From Vreelandella subterranea (lineage in GTDB: Bacteria > Pseudomonadota > Gammaproteobacteria > Pseudomonadales > Halomonadaceae): 64,000 nt of DNA. The stretch lies in NCBI RefSeq assembly GCF_900111305.1, contig NZ_FOGS01000003.1:196090-260089 (forward strand), read 5' to 3'. The notes below the pieces were generated by a model that saw only the letters and a program-made list of their open reading frames with translations, was not told the origin of the DNA and searched no databases. This document shows, one piece after another, positions 28,899-38,398 of the stretch; the first letter of the stretch is position 1, and each line of letters starts with the position of its first letter. Position numbers and translations under genes: made by a program.

Positions 28899-29420
28899 TC
28901 AGGTCTCGACGGCGATAAGTCGCTTCTGCAGCCGAAAACGCTGCAGAGGCTCACCGCCACGTTCGACCCACTGCTCGCCCAGATTTTGCCAGCCACGTCG
29001 CAGCAGCCGTTCGTAGAGCGTCAGGCTTGCTTCGATGTGGATACGGTCAACCCCCTGCTCCAACAGACATCGTTCGGCATGGATCAATAGGGTGGTGCCG
29101 ATCCCGCGCCCGCTGAGCGATGGCCATACGTAGAGGGTCTCGACCCGGCCGGCGGGCACATCCAGTTCAATAAACCCCACGCAGCGCCCATCACAGCTGG
29201 CCACAAGCGTCGTGTAAAGCGCCTGGCGCGCTGACCAGGCGCTGGCCTCGCGGGGCAGGGCGCTCGCCCACGCGCGCCGCTGGGCCAGGGTGTAACGCGT
29301 CGCGGCCCCTTGCATCACGGCATGGTAGAACACCTCTGCCTGATCAGCGGCGTCTCGGGCGCGTGCCAAGCGGTAGGTGACGCGGGCCGTCGAGGGCTGT
29401 GCAGTCTGTTCATCTTTCAT
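28899..29420 (-). CDS. GNAT-family N-acetyltransferase
   Basis: 173 residues with a GNAT acetyl-CoA-binding fold: the FIELDVPAGRVETLYVWPSLSGRGIGTTLL stretch (about 107-136) contains the acetyl-CoA loop SGRGIG. The closest look is to PhnO/YafP-like small-molecule or protein acetyltransferases, but the substrate cannot be named. The start ATG 29420 follows AGGGTG. It converges on nadC with 15 bases between stops. Confidence 0.85.
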   Translation of the reverse strand: MKDEQTAQPSTARVTYRLARARDAADQAEVFYHAVMQGAATRYTLAQRRAWASALPREASAWSARQALYTTLVASCDGRCVGFIELDVPAGRVETLYVWPSLSGRGIGTTLLIHAERCLLEQGVDRIHIEASLTLYERLLRRGWQNLGEQWVERGGEPLQRFRLQKRLIAVET

Positions 29421-29537
29421 GTTTCACCCTGTGAGCGTATCGCTTTCTTTTTCAAGGCATGCTCAGCACCACTGTACTGACAACACGGCTGTTTTATACT
29501 CGACCCTCTGGTTTTTTCCCTTTGATAAGGCAGTGTG

Positions 29538-30266
29538 ATGCATCATGCCCCACTCAGCGAATCCTTTTCGCTGACACCCATCGGCCATGTGGCGAGTGAC
29601 TATGCCGATAAGTTTGGCGTCCCCCGCCAGCCCGGCCTCGCGCCTGACGCCAGCGCGGAGTTGATTCTTCACCCGCCCTACGACGACCCGTTGGCCGTGC
29701 GCGGGCTCGACGCCTTCAGCCATGTGTGGATCAGTTTTGTGTTCCACCAAAGCCCTGAACGCTGGTCGCCTCTCGTCAGGCCACCACGGTTAGGCGGCAA
29801 CCGCAAAGTGGGCGTATTTGCCAGCCGCAGCACGCATCGCCCCAACCGGCTCGGCCTGTCGCTGGTCGAACTCCGTCGGATCGACACCCACAAGGGCGTG
29901 CGCCTGATACTGTCAGGCTGCGATCTGGTCAACGGCACGCCCGTGGTGGATATCAAACCCTACCTTCCCTGGGCTGAAGCCCACCCTCAGGCTCAAGCAG
30001 GTTTTGCCCCCGCCCCGCCCGAGCAGTTGACGGTTCAGTTCAGCGCCACAGCGCTGGATCAGCTGGCAAAGCGTGCTGACCGCGACTCGCTAAGGGCGCT
30101 GATCGAGCAGGTCATTGGCCAGGACCCACGCCCGGCCTACCAACACCGCCAACCCTCCGAACGGGTTTACGGCGTACGGCTGCGGGATGTGGACGTCAAG
30201 TTTTGTCCACGCCAGAACGGCGAAGCCACCACGCTGGAGGTGGTGGCTATCGACACGTTAGGCTGA
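29538..30266 (+). CDS. trmO: tRNA (t6A37)-N6-methyltransferase TrmO
   Basis: 242 residues of the TsaA/TrmO family: an N-terminal beta-barrel with the SAM-binding motifs FASRSTHRPNRLGLS and DLVNGTPVVDIKPY, and a C-terminal domain ending in the DVDVKF-like region. It adds a methyl group to t6A37 in tRNA-Thr(GGU), a sequel to the TsaB pathway whose gene also lies in this window. ATG 29538 is 7 bases after AAGG; the preceding in-frame GTG leaves only 4. Its stop is 3 bases from the convergent purC stop. Confidence 0.93.
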   Translation: MHHAPLSESFSLTPIGHVASDYADKFGVPRQPGLAPDASAELILHPPYDDPLAVRGLDAFSHVWISFVFHQSPERWSPLVRPPRLGGNRKVGVFASRSTHRPNRLGLSLVELRRIDTHKGVRLILSGCDLVNGTPVVDIKPYLPWAEAHPQAQAGFAPAPPEQLTVQFSATALDQLAKRADRDSLRALIEQVIGQDPRPAYQHRQPSERVYGVRLRDVDVKFCPRQNGEATTLEVVAIDTLG

Positions 30267-30269
30267 ACG

Positions 30270-30986
30270 TTAACGGGGAAAGGTAACCCCAAGGCGGCGG
30301 CCGACTTCCTCGTAGGCTTCAATCACGCCGCCAAGGCCCTGGCGAAAACGGTCCTTGTCAAGCTTCTCGCGGGTATTGGCGTCCCATAACCGGCATCCAT
30401 CAGGGGAAAACTCATCACCCAGCACTACCTGTCCGTTGAATACGCCAAACTCGAGCTTGTAGTCCACCAGCAGCATGTCACCCTCGGCGAACAGCTGCTT
30501 GAGCACATGATTGACCTTGAAGGTGAGGGTTTTCATCTTGGCGAGCTGCTCAGGTGTCGCCCAGCCAAAGGTTTCCGCCAGGGACTCGTTGATCATCGGG
30601 TCGCCCTTGTCGTCGTTCTTCAAAAACAGCTCGAACGTCGGCGGGTTCAACGCGATACCTTCCTCAACGCCGAGGCGCTTGACCAGGCCACCCGCAGCGA
30701 TATTGCGCACCACGCATTCCACCGGGATCATCTGCATCTTCTTGACCAGACTTTCCGTGTCAGAAAGCTGCTTTTCGAAATGCGTCGGAATGCCAGCGTC
30801 TTCCAGACGCTCCATGATGAAGGCGTTGAAGAGGTTATTCACCATCCCCTTACGTGCCAGCGACTCTTTCTTCTTGCCGTCAAAGGCGCTGGTGTCATCA
30901 CGAAACTCGAGTACCAGCAGATCCGGATCATCGGTGGTGTAGACAGATTTTGCCTTACCGGCATAGAGTTCTTGGCGCTTTTCCAT
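30270..30986 (-). CDS. purC: Phosphoribosylaminoimidazole-succinocarboxamide synthase
   Basis: 238 residues. The N-terminal [14 protein letters not shown], the [10 protein letters not shown] strand-loop and the [10 protein letters not shown]-terminal motif are characteristic of PurC. It joins CAIR and aspartate in purine synthesis. ATG 30986 follows GGAG by 5 bases; a few earlier in-frame codons are not family-like. It follows bamC closely (31 bases to this start), giving the gammaproteobacterial dapA-bamC-purC order. Confidence 0.97.
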   Translation of the reverse strand: MEKRQELYAGKAKSVYTTDDPDLLVLEFRDDTSAFDGKKKESLARKGMVNNLFNAFIMERLEDAGIPTHFEKQLSDTESLVKKMQMIPVECVVRNIAAGGLVKRLGVEEGIALNPPTFELFLKNDDKGDPMINESLAETFGWATPEQLAKMKTLTFKVNHVLKQLFAEGDMLLVDYKLEFGVFNGQVVLGDEFSPDGCRLWDANTREKLDKDRFRQGLGGVIEAYEEVGRRLGVTFPR

Positions 30987-31018
30987 GGGTGCTCCGCAAA
31001 GAGACAAAGGTCATTGAA

Positions 31019-32017
31019 TTAACGTAAATAGCCGGCTACCCGCTCAAGCAGTTCGCGCTGGTCATCGGCGCTGAAGCCACGATCACTTGTATTGACGGCC
31101 CGAAGAATTGAACTATTTCCATCGGGCTGAAGTTCCAGACGGATTTCCTGGGACATGCGACGCACATCCGCGCTAAACACAATCTGGAGTGGGTTGCGGT
31201 TGCGTTCACTTTCCGTCATGTACTCGACGGTAAAGGTGAGATTATCCGGGTCAGATGTCAGCAGCTCGCGCGTGCCTTCCCGGTCAAAATCGAGTTCCAG
31301 ATAGTGATTCAACTCGGCCCAGACCTTTTCGACGGGGTGAGAAATCGTCACCAGCCACTCATCACCTTCCTGACGCAGCGCTATCCTTTCCGCATCCTCA
31401 AGACGCTGGGCATTGAAAGAGGAAGACGACGCCGCATTGGAAGAGATAGAAGAGGCGCTTCTGTCACTCAAGTAGGTCGCCAAGGCATCTATGCAGCTGG
31501 CCATGCTTTGACCAGCGCGCTCACAATGAATTTCGCTGCTGCCTTCGCGAAGCGCGCTTTGTAGACGGAATTCAGCCTGAGAGGTGACCAGAACACCTTC
31601 AGTGGCACGGCTCTGCTGCACATCAAGGCCCCGCGCTCGAACAAAGTTTTCCAACTGCGTCCATACGTTACTCGGGGCAGCGTCTACCACCAGCCACCGC
31701 TGTTCGCCAATTTCACGGACTTCAACGTAATCAGGCGTCAGGCCACTTCCCACACCTAGCGGTTGGGGTGGACGCACCTCGGCGACTTCCCCCTGTACGC
31801 GCTGGTTCGCGACTTCCGGCACCGGCAGCGCATCGCGGTAGCGCTGGGTGTTGCGGCTATCGGGCAATACCAGTGGAGCGGCGGGCGTCGCATTCACGTA
31901 GTCCAAATTACGGTCATGGTAAAAGCCTTCATCCCGGGCGCAGCCGGCAAGCGTCACAGCACCTGCCAGGGCCAGCGGAATCCATTTCAGCGCGTGTTTT
32001 CCAAGCACAGAGCTCAT
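31019..32017 (-). CDS. bamC: Outer-membrane assembly lipoprotein BamC
   Basis: 332 residues. A lipoprotein signal with lipobox LAGC places the modified cysteine at residue 26. A flexible N-terminal segment binds BamD in Escherichia coli, and two helix-grip domains follow (about 105-190 and 225-332). Between them is a Ser/Ala-rich linker. It is a non-essential part of the Bam complex inserting beta-barrels in the outer membrane. ATG 32017 follows AAGGTGG; a TTG one codon earlier is less likely. It lies between dapA and purC. Confidence 0.93.
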   Translation of the reverse strand: MSSVLGKHALKWIPLALAGAVTLAGCARDEGFYHDRNLDYVNATPAAPLVLPDSRNTQRYRDALPVPEVANQRVQGEVAEVRPPQPLGVGSGLTPDYVEVREIGEQRWLVVDAAPSNVWTQLENFVRARGLDVQQSRATEGVLVTSQAEFRLQSALREGSSEIHCERAGQSMASCIDALATYLSDRSASSISSNAASSSSFNAQRLEDAERIALRQEGDEWLVTISHPVEKVWAELNHYLELDFDREGTRELLTSDPDNLTFTVEYMTESERNRNPLQIVFSADVRRMSQEIRLELQPDGNSSILRAVNTSDRGFSADDQRELLERVAGYLR

Positions 32018-32099
32018 CAAGCCACCTTAACAGTCAACAGATCGTTTACCTGACGCCATGCAACCCAGGTTCGCCAAGTAGCAAAAATTTCTTTACGGT

Positions 32100-32984
32100 T
32101 TATTCCTCGACAACTCCCGCGAGCTGCAGGGCTTCACTGACCGTGGCGTGATACTTGTCTGACAGCCACGTCAGCGGCAGGCGAATACCCGCGTCGGCGT
32201 ACCCCATTCGGTTTAACGCCCACTTTACCGGAATAGGGTTGGACTCGATCCCGAGATTGGTGTGCAACGGCATCAGGCGTGTGTTGATCTGATGCGCCTT
32301 GTCCGCATCCCCGGCTACCGCAGCGACGCAAAGTTCATGCATGGCGTTGGGCGCTACGTTCGCGGTCACCGAAATATCACCATGCCCGCCCATCAGCATG
32401 AAATCACAGGCGGTGGCATCGTCACCCGAGTAAAGCATGAAGTCGCTGCCCTTGAGGCGGGCGATAAGATCTTCCGCTCGCTCCAGATTACCCGTGGCAT
32501 CCTTCAAGCCGATGATGTTGTCGATGTCGGCCAGCCTGACCACCGTTTCATTGTAGAGATCTGAGCAAGTACGCCCCGGCACATTGTAAAGAATAACCGG
32601 CAGTTTGCTGCCTTCCGCCACCGCTTTGAAGTGCTGATACAAGCCTTCCTGGGTAGGCTTGTTATAGTAAGGACATACGGAAAGGCAATAGTCGGCGCCA
32701 ACTTCACTGGCATAACGCGCCAGCTCGACAGCCTCAGATGTCGCATTACCCCCGGTACCGGCAATGACCGGAATACGCCCGTCCACTTCCTCGACGACAC
32801 TGCGTATCACGTCAAAGTGCTCGGCAAACGACATGGTCGTGGGCTCACCGGTGGTACCTGCGGCCACAATCCCGTCGGTGCCATTGTCGAGATGGAAGTT
32901 CACCAGACGACGAAGCGCCTCCCAGTCGATGTCGCCATTGACTTTCATCGGCGTCGCCAGGGCGACGATGCTGCCTGTGATCAT
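32100..32984 (-). CDS. dapA: 4-hydroxy-tetrahydrodipicolinate synthase
   Basis: 294 residues. The Schiff-base Lys161 (GLKDATG) and the proton-relay Tyr133 (YNVPGRT) are at the same numbers as in Escherichia coli DapA, and the GTTGE substrate loop is at 43-47. It condenses pyruvate with aspartate semialdehyde, the first step towards lysine and diaminopimelate. ATG 32984 follows AGGAAAAAAGG. It leads dapA-bamC-purC. Confidence 0.98.
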   Translation of the reverse strand: MITGSIVALATPMKVNGDIDWEALRRLVNFHLDNGTDGIVAAGTTGEPTTMSFAEHFDVIRSVVEEVDGRIPVIAGTGGNATSEAVELARYASEVGADYCLSVCPYYNKPTQEGLYQHFKAVAEGSKLPVILYNVPGRTCSDLYNETVVRLADIDNIIGLKDATGNLERAEDLIARLKGSDFMLYSGDDATACDFMLMGGHGDISVTANVAPNAMHELCVAAVAGDADKAHQINTRLMPLHTNLGIESNPIPVKWALNRMGYADAGIRLPLTWLSDKYHATVSEALQLAGVVEE

Positions 32985-33235
32985 CCTTTTTTCCTCACCT
33001 GCAAGTGGTTAAATCGAGCGTCTGAATATCACGAGATAAAGAGCCGGGTTAGTGCTTTACGCAGCATGCCATCATCTCAACAGGAATCCACAAAGGACAA
33101 ATGGTACTCAGGCCGCCCGACCCTGTACAGCGGAAAGCGCGGCAAGTTTTGCCCCTGCGATGCTTTCTTCTTTGACATGCGGCGCAAGCTTGCGTGTAAT
33201 CGCCTTTTGAAACCACGCTATCTGAGGAACCATTT

Positions 33236-33709
33236 ATGCCACTCGACATAGGCCAGACCGTCCCCGATTTTTCGGCACCGGCAACCGGTGACACCACCCT
33301 GACGTTATCCGAGCTGCGCGGCCAGCAGGTGGTGGTGTACTTCTATCCCAAGGCCAGCACGCCGGGATGCACCACTGAGGGCGGCGATTTTCGCGACCGC
33401 AAGGCCGATTTCGACGCTGCGAACACGGTTATTGTGGGTGTTTCCCGGGACGGCATCCGCGCCCAGGAGAATTTCAAAGCCAAGCAGGATTTCAACTTTA
33501 CGCTGGTGTCAGACAAGGACGAGACGGTCTGCAAACTGTTTGATGTCATCAAGCTTAAAAAGCTGTACGGCAAAGAGCATCTGGGCATCGAACGCAGTAC
33601 CTTTCTAATCGACACCGAAGGCAAGCTTGCCCAGGCCTGGCGGGGTGTCAAAGTCCCTGGGCACGTTGACGAGGTACTTGCGGCGGCTCAGGCGCTCAAC
33701 GCCTCATAA
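33236..33709 (+). CDS. bcp: Peroxiredoxin of the BCP/PrxQ family
   Basis: 157 residues with the thioredoxin-like peroxiredoxin fold. The peroxidatic Cys45 sits in TPGCTTEGGDFRD. The usual resolving cysteine five residues later is Gly50 here. The only other cysteine is Cys99, so it is either a one-Cys enzyme or uses the distal cysteine as some PrxQ proteins do. It reduces hydrogen and organic peroxides in the cytosol. ATG 33236 follows GAGGAA. It is divergent from dapA. Confidence 0.95.
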   Translation: MPLDIGQTVPDFSAPATGDTTLTLSELRGQQVVVYFYPKASTPGCTTEGGDFRDRKADFDAANTVIVGVSRDGIRAQENFKAKQDFNFTLVSDKDETVCKLFDVIKLKKLYGKEHLGIERSTFLIDTEGKLAQAWRGVKVPGHVDEVLAAAQALNAS

Positions 33710-33715
33710 GCCACC

Positions 33716-33746
33716 GCCTCCCCATCCAGCAGACGGCTGGGGAGGC
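33716..33746. terminator. Bidirectional hairpin between bcp and the permease gene
   Basis: GCCTCCCCA and TGGGGAGGC form a 9-bp stem with a 13-base loop, located between the convergent stops at 33709 and 33761. There is no long T run on either side. Confidence 0.5.
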
Positions 33747-33760
33747 CAGGCCGTTGTGAC

Positions 33761-34876
33761 TTACAGTGACTCTTCCATTGATTCTTCGCTGGCGAGGGCA
33801 TGATGGCGCTCATCGCGTCCTTTCATCCCCCGTGGCCAGGCATGCACCAACGCTTTTAGCAGCGTGGCGAGCGGAATGGCAAAAAACACCCCCCAGAACC
33901 CCCATATGCCACCGAAGAACAACACCGCCACAATCACCGACACCGGGTGGATATTGTTCGTCTCCGAGAACAGTACCGGGGCGAGGACATTGCCATCCAG
34001 CGCCTGAATAACCCCGTAAGCCACCAGTACATAGACGAACGATTCGCTTAGCCCGAATTGAAATCCGGCTACCGCAGCGACCGGCAAGGTGACCACAGCC
34101 GCACCGATATACGGCACCAGCACCGAAAAGCCCACCAATACTGCAAGCAGCGCCGTGTAAGGCAGCTTAAAGAACGAGAACGTGATAAAGGAGACGGTGC
34201 CGACAATAATGATCTCGATAAACTTGCCGCGAATATAATTGGCAATCTGGTCATCCATTTCACGCCAGATACGCGCCATCAAGGCACGTTTTTGCGGCAG
34301 CAGCGACAATGTAAAGCCAACCAGTGCCTCTCGGTCCTTGAGCATGAAAAAGACCAGTATGGGTACCAGTACCAGATAGATAATCAGCGATAGAAGATTA
34401 CCCAGGGAGGCCAGCGATAGTGTCAGGGCGCGCTGGCCCAACTGACTTATTTCGCGGCTGGCAACGCCAATCCAGTTTTGCATTTGATCCGGGGTAATCA
34501 GGTTGGGATAGCGCGACTGCAGCTCATCCAGCCAGTTTTGCCCGCTTGCAAACATGCGCGGCGTTTCCTGGACAAGGCCAATCAACTGATCCCATATCAG
34601 CGGTAGCAGAATAAACGCCAGAGCTAATAACACGCCAACAAAGCCGAGGAACACCACGATCACCGAGAGCAGATGCGGGATGCCACGCCGCGTCAATGCG
34701 CTCACCACGCCCTGAAGCAAGAAGGCAATGACCAAGGCGGTAAAAAAAGGCGCCAGCATACGGCCGAACCAGATCACCGCGGCGAAACCGGCGATAAGCA
34801 CCAACAGCAGGATCAAGGCTTCTTCGTCTGAAAAGTACCGTTCGACCCAGCTTTTCAATATCCTACGCAGGCTCAT
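33761..34876 (-). CDS. AI-2E/PerM-family permease
   Basis: 371 residues with about eight membrane helices in the arrangement of the AI-2 exporter (AI-2E, formerly PerM/UPF0118) family: two N-terminal helices, a long soluble segment (~95-150), then the remaining helices including the GFSVLVPYIGA region. Family members export autoinducer-2 or act as Na+/H+ antiporters; Halobacillus-type antiporters make a salt-related role possible here. ATG 34876 overlaps the tusA stop (ATGA), so the reading frame upstream of it, open for 67 codons, is not used. Confidence 0.88.
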   Translation of the reverse strand: MSLRRILKSWVERYFSDEEALILLLVLIAGFAAVIWFGRMLAPFFTALVIAFLLQGVVSALTRRGIPHLLSVIVVFLGFVGVLLALAFILLPLIWDQLIGLVQETPRMFASGQNWLDELQSRYPNLITPDQMQNWIGVASREISQLGQRALTLSLASLGNLLSLIIYLVLVPILVFFMLKDREALVGFTLSLLPQKRALMARIWREMDDQIANYIRGKFIEIIIVGTVSFITFSFFKLPYTALLAVLVGFSVLVPYIGAAVVTLPVAAVAGFQFGLSESFVYVLVAYGVIQALDGNVLAPVLFSETNNIHPVSVIVAVLFFGGIWGFWGVFFAIPLATLLKALVHAWPRGMKGRDERHHALASEESMEESL

Positions 34877-35136
34877 GAGCGCTCGCCTTCTGCCTTGCGA
34901 AGCCAATAATGATAGATATCGCCACACTGCTCGCGGGCTTCCAGCTGGTGGGCGCTCTGCTCGGCAAAGGCCTCTATATCCCGCCACGAGCCTGCATCCG
35001 TGGCGCGCACTTCCAGTAACTGCCCCGGGGATAGGCCGGCCAAGGCCTGCTTGGCCTTGAGCAGTGGTAGCGGGCAATGAAGCCCGCAGGCGTCGAGCAC
35101 GCTATCAGGCTGTAAATGCGTTGTTTGCTCTACCAT
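34873..35136 (-). CDS. tusA: TusA-family sulfurtransferase
   Basis: 87 residues. The family signature CGLHCPLPLLKAK places the sulfur-carrying Cys at 21, with a second cysteine at 17. TusA relays persulfide sulfur from IscS for tRNA thiolation and molybdenum cofactor. The HxCPxPL form and the adjacent permease gene also occur for TusA-like proteins of less certain role. ATG 35136 follows GGGGAGAAGA. It is translationally coupled to the permease by an ATGA overlap. Confidence 0.85.
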   Translation of the reverse strand: MVEQTTHLQPDSVLDACGLHCPLPLLKAKQALAGLSPGQLLEVRATDAGSWRDIEAFAEQSAHQLEAREQCGDIYHYWLRKAEGERS

Positions 35137-35286
35137 TCTTCTCCCCCTCAAAAAAGACCCTGCACGCATACGTCATTGTTGCATAGACTATGCAGTATTG
35201 ACTGCGCATTGATTTAACGGCACTTCACCGCCTGAATCAATGTCATAAGCAATGACCCAGCGCTTTCCATCACCGATGAGGATGCC

Positions 35287-36747
35287 ATGCCGCGCTTTTT
35301 TATCGCCTCAACAGGCTGGACGCGCGCCTTAGCGTTCGCCTGCAGTACGACGCTGCTGATTCCCTCGCCCGCCGTCAGTGACGAGCAGACGTTACCCCGC
35401 CTGGGCAGCAGCTATTCGTCGACCAGCGGCGAAGAACACCGGCTGGGCCGCGCCTGGCTGCGCCAGTTCCGCGCCCACGCTCCCCAATGGCAGGACCCCA
35501 TTGCCCATGATTACCTGGCCAGTCTGGTTGATCGTCTGGCTCCGCATAGCCAACTGGGCGACCTGGACGTGACCACCGTCATGGTCGACCAGCGGACCCT
35601 CAACGCCTTTGCCGTCCCCGGTGGCGTGGTAGGAATCAACGCTGGCCTGTTCGCCTTTGCCGAAGACGAAGGGGCCTTTGTCTCGGTCATTGCCCACGAA
35701 CTTGGCCACTTGGCCCAGCGCCACTATGCACGCCGTAGCGAGCGCGCTGAACAGACACAGCTACCGGCCATGGCCGGTATGCTGGCCGGATTGCTGATCG
35801 CGGCCGGCGGAGGAGGCAATGCGGGCATTGCCACCGCCATGGGGTCTCAGGCTGCCATCATTCAAGACCAGCTCACCTACTCGCGCCGCTACGAGCAGGA
35901 AGCCGACCGCGTGGGTCTTCAAGCCATGGCCGATGCCGGCTTCGACCCGGACGCCATGGCACGCATGTTCCGCACCCTGCAGCGCATGGCCAGCCTCCAG
36001 GGCGGTACGCCACCGGAATTCCTGCTGACCCACCCAGTGTCCGAATCCCGCTTGAGCGATGCGCAGTCACGGGCCGCTCAGATGGACGTTGCTTCAAGCT
36101 ATTCTAACGATACGCTCTACGACATGATCCGCGGCCGGGCGTTACTGCAGATCCATTCACAGTCGCCCCAGCAGGCCGTTTCCCGCCTGGCTCAGGAAGA
36201 CGCCAGCGAAGCGGCACAGCGCTATGTAGCCGCCCTGGCCGAGGCCCGGTCCGGCCAGGTGGATGCCGCGCTCCAGGCGCTTGATCGACTACGTGATGAA
36301 CAGCCCGACCTTGCCATGTTGCCGGCGTCAGCGGCAGAGGTTGCCCTTCAGGCGCAGCGCTACGATGACGCCATCCAGCGCAGCCAGCGATTGCTGCGTT
36401 TCATGCCTGACTACTTGCCTGCCCAGCTCATCCTGGCCGAGGCGCAACTTCAGCGAGACCCCAATGCGGCCTATAACATCCTGCGCGACGTCACCGCGCA
36501 ACATCCCGAAAACCCGCAGGGCTTCAACCTGCTGTCAGAGGCTGCCGGGCGAAGCGGGCGTAACGGCCTGGGCCACCTGGCCCGGGCGGAATATCTTCAG
36601 CTTACCGGGCGCGTGGATAGCGGTATTCGTCAACTGGATATAGCCGAAGACGCCGCTGAGCGCGAAAACGACCAGCGGACGCTGGCACGCATCGAACAGC
36701 GGCGCAAGGATTTCATGGACTACCGCGAGGCTCTGGCGGAGTTCTAG
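35287..36747 (+). CDS. bepA: Periplasmic M48 metalloprotease/chaperone BepA
   Basis: 486 residues. The signal peptide is about 31 residues (cleavage near SPAVSD). The zinc site His137-Glu138-xx-His141 (HELGH) and the distal glutamate in YEQEADRVG identify M48, and a C-terminal TPR region covers ~300-480. BepA trims or chaperones LptD and Bam substrates in the periplasm. ATG 35287 follows GAGG by 5 bases. It converges on nadA. Confidence 0.94.
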   Translation: MPRFFIASTGWTRALAFACSTTLLIPSPAVSDEQTLPRLGSSYSSTSGEEHRLGRAWLRQFRAHAPQWQDPIAHDYLASLVDRLAPHSQLGDLDVTTVMVDQRTLNAFAVPGGVVGINAGLFAFAEDEGAFVSVIAHELGHLAQRHYARRSERAEQTQLPAMAGMLAGLLIAAGGGGNAGIATAMGSQAAIIQDQLTYSRRYEQEADRVGLQAMADAGFDPDAMARMFRTLQRMASLQGGTPPEFLLTHPVSESRLSDAQSRAAQMDVASSYSNDTLYDMIRGRALLQIHSQSPQQAVSRLAQEDASEAAQRYVAALAEARSGQVDAALQALDRLRDEQPDLAMLPASAAEVALQAQRYDDAIQRSQRLLRFMPDYLPAQLILAEAQLQRDPNAAYNILRDVTAQHPENPQGFNLLSEAAGRSGRNGLGHLARAEYLQLTGRVDSGIRQLDIAEDAAERENDQRTLARIEQRRKDFMDYREALAEF

Positions 36748-36800
36748 GGGAGGAGCTCCAGGCACAACCGGTTGAGGCTGAGCACGTTGATAAGTACCCA

Positions 36801-36824
36801 GAGGCCGACCGACAAGTCGGCCTC
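36801..36824. terminator. Hairpin between bepA and nadA
   Basis: GAGGCCGAC-CGACAA-GTCGGCCTC, a perfect 9-bp stem lying between the convergent stops at 36747 and 36839. T content after the stem is low on both strands. Confidence 0.55.
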
Positions 36825-36838
36825 TGTATGTCACGGCG

Positions 36839-37867
36839 CTAAGTGTTGAAGTTGAGCATTCGCTCCAGCGGCTTGAGCGCCTGCTGGCGCAATTCACTGC
36901 CGACCTGAATCTCGCCGCTGCCCTCGCGTAGCGCACCTGCCAGGTTGTCGAGGGCGTTCATGGCCATCCACGGGCAGTGAGCGCAGCTGCGGCAGGTCGC
37001 GCCGTTGCCCGCCGTCGGGGCCTCGAAAAGCATCTTCTCGGGTACCGCTTGCTGCATCTTGAAGAAGATACCGCGATCGGTTGCCACAATCAGCTGTTCG
37101 TTGGGCAGGGTTTTGGCCGCGTTGATAAGTTGCGATGTCGACCCCGCCACATCGGCCAGCCGAACCACCGGCTCAGGCGACTCCGGGTGAACCAGCACGG
37201 CGGCATCCGGGTACAGCCGCTTGAGATCCTCGACGCCTTTCGCCTTGAATTCCTCGTGGACGATACAGGCGCCGTCCCACATCAGCATATCGGCACCGGT
37301 TTTTTTCTGGATGTAACCACCCAGATGTTTATCGGGCGCCCAGAGAATTTTCTCGCCTTTGGCCTGAAGGTGCTCGATCACCTCGACAGCGATGGATGAG
37401 GTGACCACCCAATCGGCACGCGCCTTGACGGCAGCCGACGTATTGGCATAGACGACCACGGTGCGGTCAGGGTGGGCGTCGCAGAAAGCGCTGAATTCGT
37501 CGGCAGGGCAACCGATATCCAGCGAGCAGGTAGCCTCCAGGGTGGGCATCAGCACGCGCTTTTCAGGCGACAGAATCTTGGCGGTTTCGCCCATGAAGCG
37601 CACCCCGGCCACCACCAGGGTGGTGGCATCGTGGCGGGCACCGAAGCGCGCCATTTCCAGCGAGTCGGCCACGCAACCACCGGTTTCTTCCGCCAGTTGC
37701 TGAATGGCGTCATCGGTATAGTAGTGCGCCACCAGTACGGCGTTGTGCTGTTTAAGCAACTGCTTGATTTCCGCCACCCGCGCCTGATCTTCAGCGGGTA
37801 TGCGGGTCGGGCAGTAAGGGCTGGGGAGCGGAGCATCAAGCTCAGCTTGAGTAGTCATAATAGTCAT
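36839..37867 (-). CDS. nadA: Quinolinate synthase
   Basis: 342 residues. The [4Fe-4S] ligands are Cys114, Cys201 and Cys298, aligning one residue off the Escherichia coli enzyme (113, 200, 297). The motif [10 protein letters not shown] and the [15 protein letters not shown] segment are clear. It condenses iminoaspartate with dihydroxyacetone phosphate to quinolinate, the substrate of NadC, also in this window. Starts at 37879 (GTG), 37867 and 37858 (both ATG) are all in frame and none has a good ribosome-binding site; I chose the first ATG. Confidence 0.96.
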   Translation of the reverse strand: MTIMTTQAELDAPLPSPYCPTRIPAEDQARVAEIKQLLKQHNAVLVAHYYTDDAIQQLAEETGGCVADSLEMARFGARHDATTLVVAGVRFMGETAKILSPEKRVLMPTLEATCSLDIGCPADEFSAFCDAHPDRTVVVYANTSAAVKARADWVVTSSIAVEVIEHLQAKGEKILWAPDKHLGGYIQKKTGADMLMWDGACIVHEEFKAKGVEDLKRLYPDAAVLVHPESPEPVVRLADVAGSTSQLINAAKTLPNEQLIVATDRGIFFKMQQAVPEKMLFEAPTAGNGATCRSCAHCPWMAMNALDNLAGALREGSGEIQVGSELRQQALKPLERMLNFNT

Positions 37868-38072
37868 CGTGTCTACCACTGTGACGAACAGGGAATCCCC
37901 CTGTTAAACATCAGTCACGGCGTATGCACTCCGCACGCGCCGCTCTCATTGGCAAAAACCGCTGCGTCTTTCGCGTTGGCTTTATGCCAGTCTCTATACT
38001 CATGAGACTATTTTGGCGGGAAATGGTTGCTGACGGCAAGTCCAATTGTCAGGCATCGACAGTGTACACATA

Positions 38073-38106
38073 GCAAAACACCCCTGACAGCGAACTGTCA
38101 GGGGTG
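38073..38106 (-). terminator. Terminator of the tRNA-Lys pair, UUCG tetraloop
   Basis: On the minus strand CACCCCTGACAG-TTCG-CTGTCAGGGGTG followed by TTTT: a perfect 12-bp stem closed by the extra-stable UUCG loop, 8 bases after the second tRNA-Lys. Confidence 0.92.
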
Positions 38107-38113
38107 CTGAATC

Positions 38114-38189
38114 TGGTGGGTCGTGCAGGATTCGAACCTGCGACCAATTGATTAAAAGTCAACTGCTCTACCAACTGAGCTAACGACCC
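38114..38189 (-). tRNA. tRNA-Lys (anticodon TTT), copy 2
   Basis: A complete minus-strand cloverleaf, GGGTCGT/ACGACCC acceptor, anticodon loop CTTTTAA (TTT, Lys), encoded CCA at 38116-38114. It appears identical to the copy at 38230-38305, 40 bases upstream. Confidence 0.98.
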
Positions 38190-38229
38190 GCTGCTCACGC
38201 GGCGGCGGCAAATCTAAATAAAGTTCGGC

Positions 38230-38305
38230 TGGTGGGTCGTGCAGGATTCGAACCTGCGACCAATTGATTAAAAGTCAACTGCTCTACCAACTGAGCTAAC
38301 GACCC
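38230..38305 (-). tRNA. tRNA-Lys (anticodon TTT), copy 1
   Basis: Same 76-base sequence as the downstream copy, including the encoded CCA (38232-38230). It is the promoter-proximal gene of the pair. Confidence 0.98.
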
Positions 38306-38321
38306 GCCCGAACGGATGCAT

Positions 38322-38350
38322 ATCTTACGGATCGCCTACGCTATCCGCAA
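38322..38350 (-). promoter_or_regulatory. Promoter of the tRNA-Lys pair
   Basis: Minus strand: -35 TTGCGG (38350-38345), 17-base spacer, -10 TAAGAT (38327-38322). Transcription would start near 38315, 10 bases before the first tRNA. Confidence 0.7.
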
Positions 38351-38398
38351 GCCTTTTTTGAACTTTTGCCTTAATTTGCCTCTTGTTACAAACGCCCC

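Noticed and set aside
34876..35077. 67-residue N-terminal extension of the AI-2E/PerM-type permease
   Set aside because: It overlaps tusA out of frame; the ATGA junction with tusA at 34873-34876 marks the real start.
38114..38305. Direct repeats that might suggest a CRISPR or insertion element
   Set aside because: They are two complete tRNA-Lys genes; there is no third repeat and no cas gene in the window.
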